A stretch of DNA of 64,000 nt, taken from the NCBI GenBank assembly GCA_032191485.1, contig JAVDOI010000003.1:2320163-2384162 (forward strand), read 5' to 3'. The first letter of the stretch is position 1. Each line of letters begins with the position of its first letter. Positions 51,401-62,961 of this stretch are shown one piece after another. This DNA is from Leptoclinus maculatus (taxonomy: Eukaryota; Chordata; Actinopteri; Perciformes; Stichaeidae). The translations under genes were made by a program, and so were the position numbers. The notes below the pieces were generated by a model. That model did no database searches, was not told where the DNA came from, and worked only from the letters and a program-made list of their open reading frames with translations.

Positions 51401-54400
51401 ATAAATCAATGGATTAATAGATCCAACAGCGCCCTGCTGGATTCACCAGTGCAGTTTGATGGAAGCCAGAGAGCAATAACTAACATGATGTACTTGGTAT
51501 GGAATTAAAAGTGTCAAGTCGGGCTGGTCCAGACTTTGCTTAGCATGACATTGGAATGACCTACTGTGGTAAAATGTCAGCTGCAGTTTAAATCAGTACA
51601 GCCAAATGCCTCCTAACAAGCCTCTGAGGCTCCTTGTATAGGAAAGAGATTAGTTTGTCGTTGCTTCAGACAATAATACGGTAATGATAGCAGATTCTGG
51701 GAGTTGATCCCTGACTTATATTTAGTTCCCATGAAGCTGTGAGATGATGCAAGTGTTCCCTACTCTGTAGTTTATTTGTTGAACAGATAACTCAGACCTA
51801 TGTCTGTAAATGTATTGGGTTTGCATGTCTTTGCTTATTATACTGCTTCCAGAGACACTCACATGGGACAATTGGTCAGAGAGAAAGAAACCGGGGGAAC
51901 TGAATGAGGTCACTACTTTCAAGCCAGAGCCGTGGATTGGATTGAGGGTTGAGAACACATCTTGGCCTCATTAAACAAAGAGCTGAACTAACTGCAACCA
52001 CAGATAGGAATGTCACACAGAACATGATGTTAATCAGATCCCTGGTTATATACTGCCGTAATGTTTATCGTTATATTGTGTAGAGTGTAGAGTTGTCCTG
52101 TGGTGATCCTCATGTGTCAACTTCATATTCAATTCGTTAGTGATATTAATATTGCTGAGCCTGATCACACTAATAATATCTCCGTTAACATGCTTTCATC
52201 CTTTGTCAATCTGCTACTTTTGCAAATGATTTAAAGCTGTGGTCCTCTTACGTACAGACTGATGTCTAGTGGTGCAACGGATCATAAAGCTCACGGTTCA
52301 GATCGTGTCACGCAGACTATTTACTGTCCCAATGATCATTTCAACCAGCAAAAGTTCTAAATGTTATCCTTTTACTTTGTTTCAGTTATTAATAGTAGGC
52401 TTTCTGCATAAAAACAAACAATTCAAATTGTAGGGAAATAAAAGGTTGTGTTTTTATGGATTAAAACAAATCTTGTCATTAGTAGTTTTTATGATGTATT
52501 ATAATCTGTGTAAACGGGTCATAAATCATCACTAATATCTATATATCTTCTGAAAACATCTCCTTTAAACGTTTCTCACCAACACTGCATTTTACGAGAT
52601 TACATTTGATCATAATGTTGTAATTGATGGGGTGGGGGGGTCAGTACGGATCAATGGTCCGTTACAACCCTAATAATGTCTCATGTGTAGTCTGTTAGCT
52701 GCCTACGAACGCTCTGGATATAAACCTTCTTGACAACGTGCACATGTACTGTCGCCTCTGCTTCTCAAACTCTCCACCAGATGTCTACGGGTTGAAGAAA
52801 GTCCTTAAATTCCTGTTTCACTGTCCCTGTTTATGGGCCAGTGGCTGCCCAGTATATCCATACTTCCCAGTCACTGGGGAGTAAGAGAAGAAGGAGGGAC
52901 ACCTGCCAGTCATGGCGGAAAGGGGAGGGAAAGAAGCCCCAGGTGCACACTCTGAGTGACTTGTTGGGGAATATCTCCATGGTCACGGTCAAAGTGTCCA
53001 GAGAGCATCTCTGTAGATCGATTCCTACAGGTTGGGATAGAAGATGAAGATTATCTGGATTTAGTTATTTAAAGTCACAGTGCGTAGGATTTAGTGGCAT
53101 CTAGTGATGAGGTTGCCGATTGTAACCAACCCAATACCCCTCTGCTCACTCCTCCGTGGCCAAGTGTGTCGGAGAACTACGGTGGCCTTCAGGTAACGTA
53201 AACACATGAAAGGCTTTCTAGAGCCAGTGTCGGGTTTATCTGCTCTGGGCTACTGTAGAAACATGGACACGCTCCCGTTGATATGAAGGGCTCATAAGCT
53301 AATCAAAACAAAACCATTCTTAGTTTCTGGCCAGCTATATTATGAACATTGATAAATCATCTTACAGTTTTTCTCTCTCTCACTCAGGTTTTTGCACAAC
53401 AACAGAATCTCCCAGCTCGTCCCGGGAACTTTCTCTCATCTTCAGGCCATGAAGCGACTGTAAGTGGAAATCTCCCCCAACAAACCCCTGAACAGCTGTG
53501 TTTGAATGCATGTCTCTATCAATTCCTGTGTCTCACTCCCATGGCAGTCAGTATCAACTGGGGCCTGTTGTCCGTTACATGCCATGTAACCACACTACAC
53601 GGTTCTCAGGCTTCCTTTGGCTGCGAGGTGCTTTCTGTCTCAAGGCCCACAGCGCAGTCCTTCCCATAGTTTTAGTATTCTCTGTTAGAGTCAGCTTCAG
53701 TGGAGACTGAAGGGACTGTGCAGGGCAGGATGTGATGACAAAAGCAAAGAAAATTTAAATTTGAATATCCATCTTGCACAGAAGATGCTTAATTTCCCCT
53801 GACATGAGAATTCAGGGGTCTTACAACACGAGGCCAACTATCTCTAATACAGCTTTAAACCCCAACCTCCTCCAGCCAGCAGGTAGCGAAGAACAATCGG
53901 CAGTTTGGCCCCATTCTTTTCTACCCTTATTACTTTTTAAGAATGCGTATCGTAGGCCAGTGCTTAAAAAGACGAAGCTGCAGTTGACTCATGGCAGTAG
54001 TGTTGGAGAATATATATATTATATTATCACTTAGACCCTGAAAGGATAAGTGTGACTAAACATCTAATTTGTTCACAACACACTTGAATAAGGGTCACAT
54101 TGTGGTAGAACTGAAAGTTGGATCAGTTACCAGAGGAGGAGGCCAAGCAGAGAGATAGTTTCCCACGGCAGCAGCAGAGAGTCTTCCAATATGGCCCTGC
54201 TGAGCCTCATGTTTGGACTGAGCTGGGCCCGGCTATGCCAGAGCAGTTTGAGTTCATTAACTGCCAGAGAGGGTTTACACAGCACCGCTACATGCACAAC
54301 TCCACAGCTACAAGTCATATATATGCTTTATTGATGGACTACATGCCCATTTCTCTCCTGCTGTGTGTCTGTGTGTTCAGGCGACTGGATTCCAATGCGT

Positions 54401-57400
54401 TAAACTGTGACTGTGAGCTGCTGTGGCTGGCTGACCTTCTGAAGCAGTACGCTGAGTCGGGCAATGCTCAAGCTGCTGCCACCTGCGACTACCCCAGCCG
54501 CCTACAGGGCAGATCGGTGGCAACGCTCACTGCAGAGGAGCTCAACTGTGGTACGGAGAACATAACCAGACTTCCCACTGAGCATGACAATTCCGGAATA
54601 TATATGTTTTCAGCTGTTCCATTGCATTGCCACCTCTCCCCCTCAGGCCCAGCTGTACAACCTAAACCTGCTGCAACATCAATAGCACCAACTAGGCACC
54701 ATGTAAAGAAAGCACTCTGACTGGTTATTAAAAGCCTCCTGTTTGAAACCTCGTTTAGTTTTACAATGGACGACTTTTGAAACTGAGAGAAACAAACATC
54801 TGGGCAAGCATACGTAAAGCCATACTGCACACACGTGGTTGCCCAGCAGCACGCATGTGGTTTCCATGTTTCTATTCCTATACATGCTCTCCTAACTTAA
54901 ACCACAACTCAGTCCACATACAAAACCTACAGCCCCCCTGCCAGCAAATAACAAATAGCAGGTATGCATAGTCACCCTGTCTCACACGTACAGACACAGA
55001 CACAGGCGTATCCTCTCGTTGTGTCTGAGATCTGCTGGTTCACTCTTCATACACCACCAGATGTGTCTCTAGTCTTGGTAGAAGTCAGTCAGGACCCCCC
55101 TTGGCCTCTGGTCTCTCCAGTATCAGTCCACCAGCAGCTGCTTTGTGTTGGGATCTGGCAGTGTATGATATGTATGCACACGTGCATGGGTGGAATGTTG
55201 TGATGGGGCGTCCACAGCCTTGTCGTGTCATTGTTTTTAGTCCATTTTGTCATCTATACAGGGTGTAGTTACAGAACAAAACACTATACAACACTAACAA
55301 CTCATACCATGAGGCTAATTATCTGTATTGGTGGTCATATGTACAGTATGTATTGGTACCTGCTTGACCACAACCATGCCAGCAGAGCTTAGATCAGCTT
55401 GGATCCATTTGTTAAGTCTGGAGGGAGGGATTTAAGCTCTGTGTAGGTTTTTAAATGGGATGATCTTACTTACTCGTATTACTAAAGACTCCCTCAATAT
55501 GTTTTCCCAATCTGCAGAGGGGAATGAAACCTCTAAGTCCTATTGTCATTGGGCCTGAATGTTGAAATTAGAGGAGCAGTAAATCATCAACCGATACAGA
55601 CTTGAGACGACCTTTGTCTGAGTTTAAAGTGTCTCTAATTATAGTCTTACAGTTTTTATTGGGAAAGGGAATATGTATCTCCCTCTGAGCTCATCAAATG
55701 ATAACATCTCTTCACTCTCAATGATTCGTGAGATTTCTGTAATATTGTGCTGACAGAAGATGTCCTGCAGCTTTGAAGGCTGTATTGTTCCATGTTGGGT
55801 GGGATGCTTAGCTGTTCTTGTGTTTTATATTTTTGGAAAATGTACTGAAAAGAGGTATGGAAAAACAAACAACATGACAAAAACAAAAACCCACCGCAAT
55901 GCAGGACAACATGTACTATTAATAGGATGAATACATTGATTATATGTTTTAAAGATAAACTTTTGCTGGAGTATCACTTGCAAGCTTTACAAGCCAAAGG
56001 TAAGTATGATTAAGCACAGGTTTAAGTGCACTGATGCTGCTTAACTGCAAGTAGAAAAGAAAGTCTGTCTGGCACATTTTGACTTGGTGTCTATAACAGG
56101 CGGTTAGCTCCTGCAGTAAATCCAACCGTCTAAGCTCTGTGTTTCCTCCAGCTCCCACCGAATGCTTTAGTCTGGGCCAGGCAGGCGGGCCAGTTGGCAG
56201 CTGACTGTAACCCAACCACATTTAATTCTCAGCAGCTAATTTGATGGCACCAACTTGCCCATTCTTGTTCAAACTCACCCCCTCCACTTCATCCGTCCGC
56301 ATAGCAGGACGGATAAAGTTCCCCCTGTGAACGAGGGTGAACGATGCACGGCGGCTGGAACAGCTGTCAAAACAGCCGCCCTTCTTCAGATGAAGTGCCC
56401 CCTCTCTGCACAAGTGGTATCTGATGAGCCTGGCTTGACTCCTCATTGGACCACGATGGAGGTTGGGTTACCGCAAACCGGATTTAAACTGCAATTACAA
56501 TCCCCAGTGTTAATGTGGAATAATATGGTGGTAAGAGAAGAGATGGGTTGATATGAGTTTGCGTTTGGTTTACCTGCAGGTGTACACAGATGTACCCCCA
56601 TCCCGTGGACTGTTCTCTGTTTAGCAGATTGGTGTTTGAAAGAGTAGTTCTGATTGTTCTACCATATGTACAGGGAGTACCTGCATGTTGACGGGTGAGT
56701 GTGGCAGCTTGACTTTCTACTGGGGCATATTCCTCGTCTGTGTGTTAGTACGGACATGCTTGTAAGGTCTTGTGGAAGAACAATATGTGGCCAACGAAGA
56801 TAACTCAAGACACTCAATGGTCATGGTCTGGGTCTAACACTAGAGGCAGTTTCCATGATTTCCTCAGGAGTGATTTGTATTGCAGTGGCACACCCTGATC
56901 TTAACTTAAGAGAACTTCTAATAGCCCCTTCGGGCAATGCCTGCACACACAGTGGTTAGTTGAGGTAGTTGAGGTAGACTATTCTAAAGCTCAGGCTGAG
57001 GAACTGACAGTCAGTAATCTTTGGATGTGGCGGCTCAGGAAGTATAGCCAGAGGATAGTCTCCTATTTGTCTAAACTGCTTCTGAAGATCTGCCTAGACA
57101 TGATGACTGGCTTCAGACTTGGAAAGACTAGACACAACAGACAGACTGGTTGGCTCACCATACAGTACAGGCACATACAAATGAATGGACATGAATTTAA
57201 CGCCGTCTACAATTACCTTCCCATCGTTCTATCTTTCCTTCTCCTGCAGAGGTACCTAGGATCACCTCAGAGCCCCAGGATGTCGATGTGACATCGGGGA
57301 ACACTGTGTACTTCACCTGTCGGGCTGAAGGCAACCCCAAACCACAGATCATCTGGCTCAGGAACAAGTAAGGCACTTAATGTTGTGACCATGTTACGTA

Positions 57401-60400
57401 ACCAAAGACTCCCTTCTCTGACTGTTTTGATGTTTTTTGGTTATTCTGGTGAATGCGATATCTCAGGAATGCCTTGAGGAGGAACTGACTAGAATTCTGT
57501 GGTCAAAAGGTCACTGTGACCTCGGCAAACACATCCTTGGTCACAAACCAAGGATTGATATGTTAATTAAGACATTTTTGCTCAAATGTCAAATAGGATC
57601 AAATAATGAAGTGTTGACATTTTTTGACAGACATGGATAATAACTGATACTGGACTGGTTGGCGAAGGCATACAACCGTGAGGCGGTAATTCTAGTTAGA
57701 ATCAGAATCGGCTTTATTCAGCTCGTTTCATTTGAAAGATTGATTTGATACATGTGTTTAAGTCCCATAAATTGTTGACATTTGAAATTAATTAAACAGA
57801 AGTTGCCAAGTTCTGACATTGCATTTCCCATTGTTGGGATTATGCCAATAATGATTTAGTGGAATTTTCAAAAGAGAGTATGTGAGTGAGTATGTATGTG
57901 AATAGACTGCATACACATACTGATTTCTGTTTAATCGGTTGTGATGTGCATCTCTGTTCTGCTCCTGACAGCAATGCTCTGAACATGCGTGATGACAGTC
58001 GTCTGAACCTGCTGGAAGACGGGACGCTGATGATTCAGGACACCAGGGAGACAGACCAGGGAGTCTACCAGTGCATGGCCAAAAACGTGGCCGGGGAGGT
58101 CAAGACCTCACAGGTCACGCTGCGATACTTTGGAGCCCCCTGTAAGTGTTTGCTTTTAATCTCAACCTCTGCACACCACAGGCAACCTACTAACTGCTAA
58201 AGCTGCATCGTGCATGCAGAAATCTCAATTATGCCGATGTCCAGGCTAATTACTTTGGATCACACTTACATCACAAAAACAAGTCTTTCACAACAGAATG
58301 TGTCCAATCCAACTTAAATCTGCTGCATTTGTTAACTTTTGTATTCACATGTTTGTTGGGGTTGGCACAGACTGATTTTGAACAACATGATGAGGCTTCC
58401 TGAGTTCTGCTGGTCAGACTTGACAAACATGATATCTTTCTGCTATCAGAATATAGCAAGGTGTCTGAGAGTTCAATAGGTTAAATATCTAGGATGTCTC
58501 ACTGAGCAGTGAGCAAAGCCCGCTGGCTTTCATGTCAAATTCATCTCCCACATACTTACACACACACACACACACAAGTTCATTCTGTCCTCCGTCTCTC
58601 ACACATCAATCACTCACGGTGCCAATAGCTGCCGCTGGGGGAGATTAGCGCGGCTGTCTCTGGATGACCCGAGGGTCATCACCGGGGTGACGGATGGCCC
58701 TGACGACGACCCCTTGTTTAAGGAACCGTTTCTGAGAGCAGATGTTGAGCATTTCCTGTCCCTGTGTGACTGTAAACACTAGGCCTCTAGCTGTGTACAT
58801 ATTTCCTCTGACTCCACTGTAATCACTGGCCAAACATGGACAGGACTCCACCAGATATTGTGATGCACGTAGGAGGATGCTTTAGCAGCAGTCAAAGTGC
58901 CGTTGTTGACAGAAATAGATGATGTTTGTGTATGAACTGACCCTGCAGACGCACAACCTTTTGGTTCAACAGCTTTCTTTTGAACATTTGTTTCGGTCAC
59001 CACTAGCTTCCTAATACCCTGAAGTCACTCAAACCACAAACCCAGGTGAAAAATGTTGTCCCCTCTCACCTAATTAATGTAACTCAATTCCCACGTTCTC
59101 CCCTCCCCCCCTCGTACTTTTCCACCAGTACGGCCAAGTTTTGTGATCCAGCCCCAGAACACTGAGGTGCTGGTGGGAGAGAGTGTGACCCTGGAGTGTA
59201 GCGCCACAGGCCAACCGCAGCCCCGGGTCTCCTGGACAAAGGGCGATCGCACACCTCTTCCCAACGACGCCCGCATCAACATCACCCCCTCCGGAGGGCT
59301 TTATATCCAGAACGTGGACCAGGCGGATGGGGGACAGTACACCTGTTTTGCCTCCAATAATGTTGATACCATCCACGCTACGGCGTATATCATTGTACAA
59401 GGTAGGAATCAGAATCACTTTTCTCTGTTGGGTGAATGGACTTGGGCATTTGGATTTAATATAAAATGCAGTTGCTTTTCTCAGCAGTGTGGTTGAAACA
59501 TGAAACTTGTCATTGCTTGTGATATCCTCCTGCATTTGGATCTTGTGTTTTCTGCAACTTGGGATTTATTAGAAACGTTAAAAACCAAAACGTCTTTATT
59601 CATAAAACAAAGTGTTTCACAGATGGAAAAATATATTCACACTAGACAATTAGACCACCCCGTGATTGTTCATGCTATTATCCGGATCATAAATTGTTAC
59701 ATTGCTCACATCTTCTCCCCTGGACGTACCACTGTATGTCTTCAGGGCTCTAACAGCTCTGTAATGTGTCCTGAGCCTGTCATGGCAAGTAAAGGCTCCT
59801 ATGAAGCCACATTTCACTGTCATACCTTTGCCCACAGCGATCCCCCAGTTCACAGTCACCCCACAGGACCAGTCAATCCTGGAGGGTCACACGGTGGACT
59901 TCCCCTGTGAGGCAAGTGGTTACCCCCAGCCGGTGATTGCCTGGACACGTGGGGGCAGTCCGTTACCCCTAGACCGCCGTCACGTGGTCCTGGCCTCTGG
60001 CACTCTCCGCATCACTCGGGTGGCGGCCCACGACGAGGGCCAGTACGAGTGCCAGGCGGTCAGCCCCGTGGGGACTGTGCGCACCGCTGTGCAGCTCAGC
60101 ATCCAGCAAAGAGGTGAGGGTGTAGGGTGAAGCTTCAAAGTGACCATGTGTACTTGAAGCAAAAAGATCCTTCAGGTCACAGCTACACTAGGTCAGGTGC
60201 CATTCATCTGCTGGTGAAGATCCACTGCAGTGGTCCAATCTGTTCTGTAAGACAGAAAAGTTAAATATTTGGCTGCTGAAAGGCCCTCGTCAAACATTGC
60301 ATGTTTGTGTAGGAGGAGGACGAGGGGAGTGGTAGGTGGTCAAATGTGAAGAGCGATGGAGTGGTGCAGTACTCTCCAGTCACAGCTAATTAGACATTTT

Positions 60401-60507
60401 CACATGCAAATCTTCTATTAAACAATGCTTATTTACATTGAATGATATGAAAGACATATATAAGTTAGTGTGTCTCACTGCTTCTCTCTTTTGAGCAGAT
60501 GGTTGTA

Positions 60508-60563
<56 letters not shown>

Positions 60564-61657
60564 TGTCTGAAATTACAGGCTTGACATAGCACAGGAAAGC
60601 ATGGCAGTCTGTAATCCTGTGATGACACCATGTTTTTCCATGTAGTAATGGCTGTTAACATGGCACAAAGTACACGTTGCATAATGGCCCCACACTGCTA
60701 AAGCGCTGCACAAGCCCACAACCATGCTGGCAGTGTATGATGGATGCCTTCTTCTAAGAGCGCTGTGCAGAGGAATAGACAAAGCGTTAGAGGAAAGTGA
60801 AAGCAGGGATTGACAAGATGTGATTTATTTTTTCTCTTTGGCTGAGACAGATTTCAGTGTCCCTCTTGATAGTATTAACTGTTTTGAGGCACCCTGGTAG
60901 CCCAAATGGTTACAGCACACGCCACTTCCACATGGCCTGCAGCTTTGATGCTGTGTACTGTACACTGCAGTGAACCTTGTGTTTTAGAAAGTTCAACTTT
61001 GATTTAAAGGCAGTTAATTAGTGTCAGACTACTATGAAACTGCCTCCCTCCCCACTCTCTGTTCCTAAAACGTGTGGGATTTTCCCATGGCCAGGTGGCT
61101 CACTGCTGCCTGCTACATGGGAACCCTGAAGGAATTTGAACATGGTGTGTGGGGGGGGGGGGCAAATATCCACCCTCTCCCACCCAACACCTCAGCTGCG
61201 GAAGGGTTGTATCATGAATGTTAGGCCCTATAACACAGTGACTCACTCTAGAACAATGCTCAACACTGTGTTTGTGTGCGGGGGGGGGGGGGGGGGGGGG
61301 CAGTGACTGCTGACCTACTCAATCTCTGTACACAAATGGAAAACAGCTCTTTTCACGTCATGTAATTGAAAAATGACTGAGTGGTAAAGTTCATCATTTA
61401 AAAACTAAAAATGAGAGACGCTGCTCACACAATATGTTGAAAGTGGAAAAAAAAAACTACGAAAACCACTTTATGAATTGCAGCAGAACTATGTTCCACT
61501 ATGAGCAACTACCCATTGCCCTATTTGTTACCACATGAAGCAACGCATTATTTCCTTTTCCAAATACAGTCTGCCTTCATCTCCCTTTGAACTCCACACA
61601 GACTGTAAGATGTTGAACATTTTGCAGCTCTGTAATAGAGGGAAGAACACAAACACT

Positions 61658-61750
<93 letters not shown>

Positions 61751-62541
61751 GTGAGCATATGCAGGACGCCAAAACACAACGATACATCTCAGGGTTTCAT
61801 GTCTGCTATGATGGCCTATAAAATGCAGTTGTTACATGTACAGTACTTTGAACACCGGAGCATAATCATTAACACATGCGTATGTGTGTGTGTATGTTTT
61901 AACTCATTCAGTAACGCCTGTTTTCACAAATGCTCCAAGGGACCTGACGGTGGAGTCTGGCCAGGACGTCCAGATTCCCTGCAGCGCTCAGGGCCAGCCA
62001 CAGCCTGTCCTCACCTGGAACAAGGTTAGACGATAGAGCTCCTGTTGTAGATAGATAGATAGATATAAACTGTATTCATCCCCAGGGGGAAATTTGTTTG
62101 TAGCAGCAGCAAGTTACAGATTTTGTATTGTCACCTCATTGGCGCAGAGGTCATGGGGTTAGTGGTCGAATGAGAACAGTGAGAAATAAAGGGACTGGTG
62201 TGTGGTTACTTTATTTGTCATTATATTAGCTAATGCAAATAATGACAATAAAGTAACTCAGTGATTAATATGTTGAAGTTGTTCAAGTTTCCATCCAAAA
62301 ACAAACAGGTCCCATACACCCCCCTCCACATGCTATCTCCCAAGGTCATGGCCGCTACCCTTTGCTCCGCCCTCTCTCTCCCAGGATGGTGTACAGGTGA
62401 CAGAGAGTGGCAAGTTCCACATCAGCCCTGAGGGGTATCTAGAGGTGAAGGACGTGGGCACTGCTGACGCTGGACGCTACGAGTGTGTCGCCCGCAATCC
62501 CATCGGCTACCAGGTTGCCAGCATGGTGCTTACTGTCACAG
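33153..62541 (+). CDS. pxdn: Peroxidasin, N-terminal thirteen exons (partial)
   Basis: Thirteen exons join in phase to 607 codons plus one base: 33153-33337, 42714-42785, 43898-43969, 46857-46928, 51201-51272, 53388-53459, 54381-54550, 57250-57367, 57972-58141, 59129-59401, 59838-60113, 61912-62024, 62385-62541. Domain order is signal peptide, LRRNT, five LRRs, LRRCT, and four I-set Ig domains. Peroxidasin is secreted and, with its haem peroxidase domain, makes hypobromous acid that forms sulfilimine cross-links in collagen IV of basement membranes. The peroxidase and VWC domains are beyond the window. Identity to human PXDN is high throughout (for example VIQPQNTEVLVGESVTLECS). PXDNL is unlikely, given the gene order next to MYT1L. 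Confidence 0.95.
36115..36330. repeat. Possible dispersed repeat rich in AAGTACTT
   Basis: Blocks such as ATCAAAGTACAAGTACCTCA and CCGTTAAAGTACTTCA are typical of a fish interspersed repeat, from memory only. Confidence 0.4.
42293..42474 (+). mobile_element. tRNA-derived SINE
   Basis: A tRNA-like head with box B-like GGCGGTTCAATCCCCGGCTC is followed by TTGAGCAAGACACTTAACCC and GGATAAAAGCGTCTGCTAAA, hallmark text of fish SINE tails. Not a functional tRNA. Confidence 0.8.
42714..42785 (+). CDS. pxdn: pxdn exon 2: LRR 1
   Basis: 72 bases, acceptor CTCTACAG, donor ACGCT|GTAAGT, phase 2 to 2. DLRFNKIKDLQPASFRRLKN: a 24-residue LRR unit. Confidence 0.95.
42993..43018. repeat. (CA)n microsatellite
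   Basis: About 13 CA units in pxdn intron 2. Confidence 0.93.
43898..43969 (+). CDS. pxdn: pxdn exon 3: LRR 2
   Basis: 72 bases, acceptor TTCACAG, donor TATCT|GTAAGT, phase 2 to 2. LLNNNHIRRVPRGAFEDLEN. Confidence 0.95.
44893..44930. repeat. (CTCCTCAC)n short tandem repeat
   Basis: Four to five units of CACCTCCT. Confidence 0.85.
45379..45443. repeat. (CA)n microsatellite
   Basis: About 32 uninterrupted CA units. Confidence 0.97.
45759..46199. repeat. 13-base minisatellite GTGCACACGTATA
   Basis: Over thirty head-to-tail units, with several 16-base variants carrying an extra GTG and a few CACATG variants. Each unit is a perfect purine-pyrimidine alternation, and the phase flips at each junction. 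Open frames of 150-190 codons on the minus strand (HYTCALYVCTIRV repeated) are produced by the repeat and are not genes. Confidence 0.96.
46857..46928 (+). CDS. pxdn: pxdn exon 4: LRR 3
   Basis: 72 bases, acceptor CTTTCAG, donor CAACT|GTAAGT, phase 2 to 2. YLYKNEIQSIDRHAFKGLVS, almost identical to human PXDN as recalled. Confidence 0.96.
48153..48169. repeat. Poly(C) tract
   Basis: Seventeen C; a second run of fifteen C lies at 48283-48297. Confidence 0.93.
49135..49951. mobile_element. hAT-type non-autonomous element with 8 bp duplication
   Basis: The left end TAGGGCTGCACGAT and right end ATTGTGCAGCCCAA are imperfect inverted repeats. CTTCTAGT flanks both sides directly (49127-49134 and 49952-49959), the 8 bp duplication expected of hAT insertion. 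Subterminal GATAATCACGATTAT and CACGATTGTTTCGATC repeats are typical. A second repeat is nested inside at about 49173-49455. Confidence 0.93.
49173..49455. repeat. Nested interspersed repeat inside the hAT element
   Basis: A stretch containing GAGAACATGCAAACTCCACA and GGGAACCGAACCCAGGCCCT, text common in fish interspersed repeats. It interrupts the AT-rich hAT sequence between CACGATTATACA and CTCACGATTGTTT. Confidence 0.65.
50279..50662. mobile_element. hAT/MITE-like fragment, copy B of dispersed repeat
   Basis: 50279-50472 matches 24223-24417. The right part ends CGACCCACCAGTTGAGAATCACTG, like the CAGTGATTCTCAACTGG end of fish hAT elements read in reverse. The left end is not defined. Confidence 0.55.
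51201..51272 (+). CDS. pxdn: pxdn exon 5: LRR 4
   Basis: 72 bases, acceptor TTCTCCAG, donor CGACT|GTAAGT, phase 2 to 2. YLHFNNIESLEPESFTHLPK. Confidence 0.96.
51273..53387 (+). other. pxdn intron 5
   Basis: Contains a dispersed repeat at 53065-53310; otherwise nothing recognised. Confidence 0.65.
53065..53310. repeat. Fish interspersed repeat
   Basis: TGCGTAGGATTTAGTGGCAT...ACGGTGGCCTTCAGG...GAGCCAGTGTCGGG...CTACTGTAGAAACATG is a well-known teleost repeat pattern from memory; class not assigned. Confidence 0.65.
53388..53459 (+). CDS. pxdn: pxdn exon 6: LRR 5
   Basis: 72 bases, acceptor CACTCAG, donor CGACT|GTAAGT, phase 2 to 2. FLHNNRISQLVPGTFSHLQA. Confidence 0.95.
54381..54550 (+). CDS. 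pxdn: pxdn exon 7: LRRCT
   Basis: 170 bases, acceptor GTGTTCAG, donor TGTG|GTACGG, phase 2 to 1. LDSNALNCDCELLWLADLLK, then CDYPSRLQGRSVATLTAEEL and NC: the four-Cys LRR C-terminal cap. Confidence 0.96.
54551..57249 (+). other. pxdn intron 7, nothing recognised
   Basis: About 2.7 kb without repeats or exons I can support. Confidence 0.65.
57250..57367 (+). CDS. pxdn: pxdn exon 8: Ig domain 1, first half
   Basis: 118 bases, acceptor CTCCTGCAG, donor AACAA|GTAAGG, phase 1 to 2. PRITSEPQDVDVTSGNTVYF, then TCRAEGNPKPQIIWLRN with the first Ig cysteine and core Trp. Confidence 0.96.
57972..58141 (+). CDS. pxdn: pxdn exon 9: Ig domain 1, second half
   Basis: 170 bases, acceptor CCTGACAG, donor CCCT|GTAAGT, phase 2 to 1. 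DDSRLNLLEDGTLMIQDTRE and DQGVYQCMAKNVAGEVKTSQ: the DxGxYxC motif of I-set Ig. Confidence 0.96.
58142..59128 (+). other. pxdn intron 9
   Basis: About 1 kb; a short CA run near 58559-58576, nothing else. Confidence 0.7.
59129..59401 (+). CDS. pxdn: pxdn exon 10: Ig domain 2
   Basis: 273 bases, acceptor TCCACCAG, donor CAAG|GTAGGA, phase 1 to 1. A whole Ig domain in one exon: VLVGESVTLECSATGQPQP, VSWTKGDRTPLP, GGQYTCFASNNVD. Confidence 0.96.
59402..59837 (+). other. pxdn intron 10
   Basis: Short intron, no feature seen. Confidence 0.75.
59838..60113 (+). CDS. pxdn: pxdn exon 11: Ig domain 3
   Basis: 276 bases, acceptor GCCCACAG, donor AGAG|GTGAGG, phase 1 to 1. IPQFTVTPQDQSILEGHTVD, FPCEASGYPQPVIAWTRGG, DEGQYECQAVSPVG: a whole I-set Ig in one exon. 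Confidence 0.96.
60512..60562. repeat. (GT)n microsatellite
   Basis: About 25 GT units. Confidence 0.96.
61280..61300. repeat. Poly(G) tract
   Basis: Twenty-one G; a shorter run of twelve lies at 61151-61162. Confidence 0.93.
61659..61748. repeat. (GT)n microsatellite
   Basis: About 44 uninterrupted GT units, 164 bases before exon 12. Confidence 0.97.
61912..62024 (+). CDS. pxdn: pxdn exon 12: Ig domain 4, first half
   Basis: 113 bases, acceptor CATTCAG, donor AACAAG|GTTAGA, phase 1 to 0. TPVFTNAPRDLTVESGQDVQ then IPCSAQGQPQPVLTWNK. The join to Ig 3 (QQR|VTPVF) matches the family. Confidence 0.95.
62385..62541 (+). CDS. pxdn: pxdn exon 13: Ig domain 4, second half
   Basis: 157 bases, acceptor CTCCCAG, donor ACAG|GTAAAA, phase 0 to 1. 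DGVQVTESGKFHISPEGYL, ADAGRYECVARNPIGYQ. Last pxdn exon in the window. Confidence 0.96.
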
Positions 62542-62961
62542 GTAAAAGTCTTGCTGTCTATTTTCACTTTGTGCTTCAGGGGCCGGATCAGGTGGTGCAC
62601 CTGAGGTGGTGCTCATCGATGCTGTATCAAATGTGGTCACATTTCTGATGAAACCTTGAGTGAACTAATGGAGGTAAAAGGAAGAGAAAGTGAAGCAGGA
62701 AAGTTGGAAGATAATGTGTAAGCTGTGAAACGGGTCAGCTCTTCCCTCTTGTTTCCCAGCACTAGTCAACCGTAAACTGTATCAATGTGCTCAGTTGTTT
62801 TTGGACTCTTAGTCCTCACGTTGCAGTCTCACTGTGTTCAATGGCACACTAAGATGAAGGAGTGTGAAAAGATTATATTCACTGCAAATGTATGAGCTGA
62901 AGTACAGCACCTTAAAAGGTTCAGTCGCTTATAGTAACCTAAGCTGTATTTCCTGATTACT

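Larger units (their letters stand above)
60114..61911 (+). other. pxdn intron 11 with GT and G tracts
   Basis: Holds two GT runs and two poly-G runs; no exon. Confidence 0.7.

Noticed and set aside
61535..62029. 164-codon frame over the GT tract and pxdn exon 12
   Set aside because: It mixes repeat, intron and exon; only 61912-62024 is coding, and in the gene's own phase.
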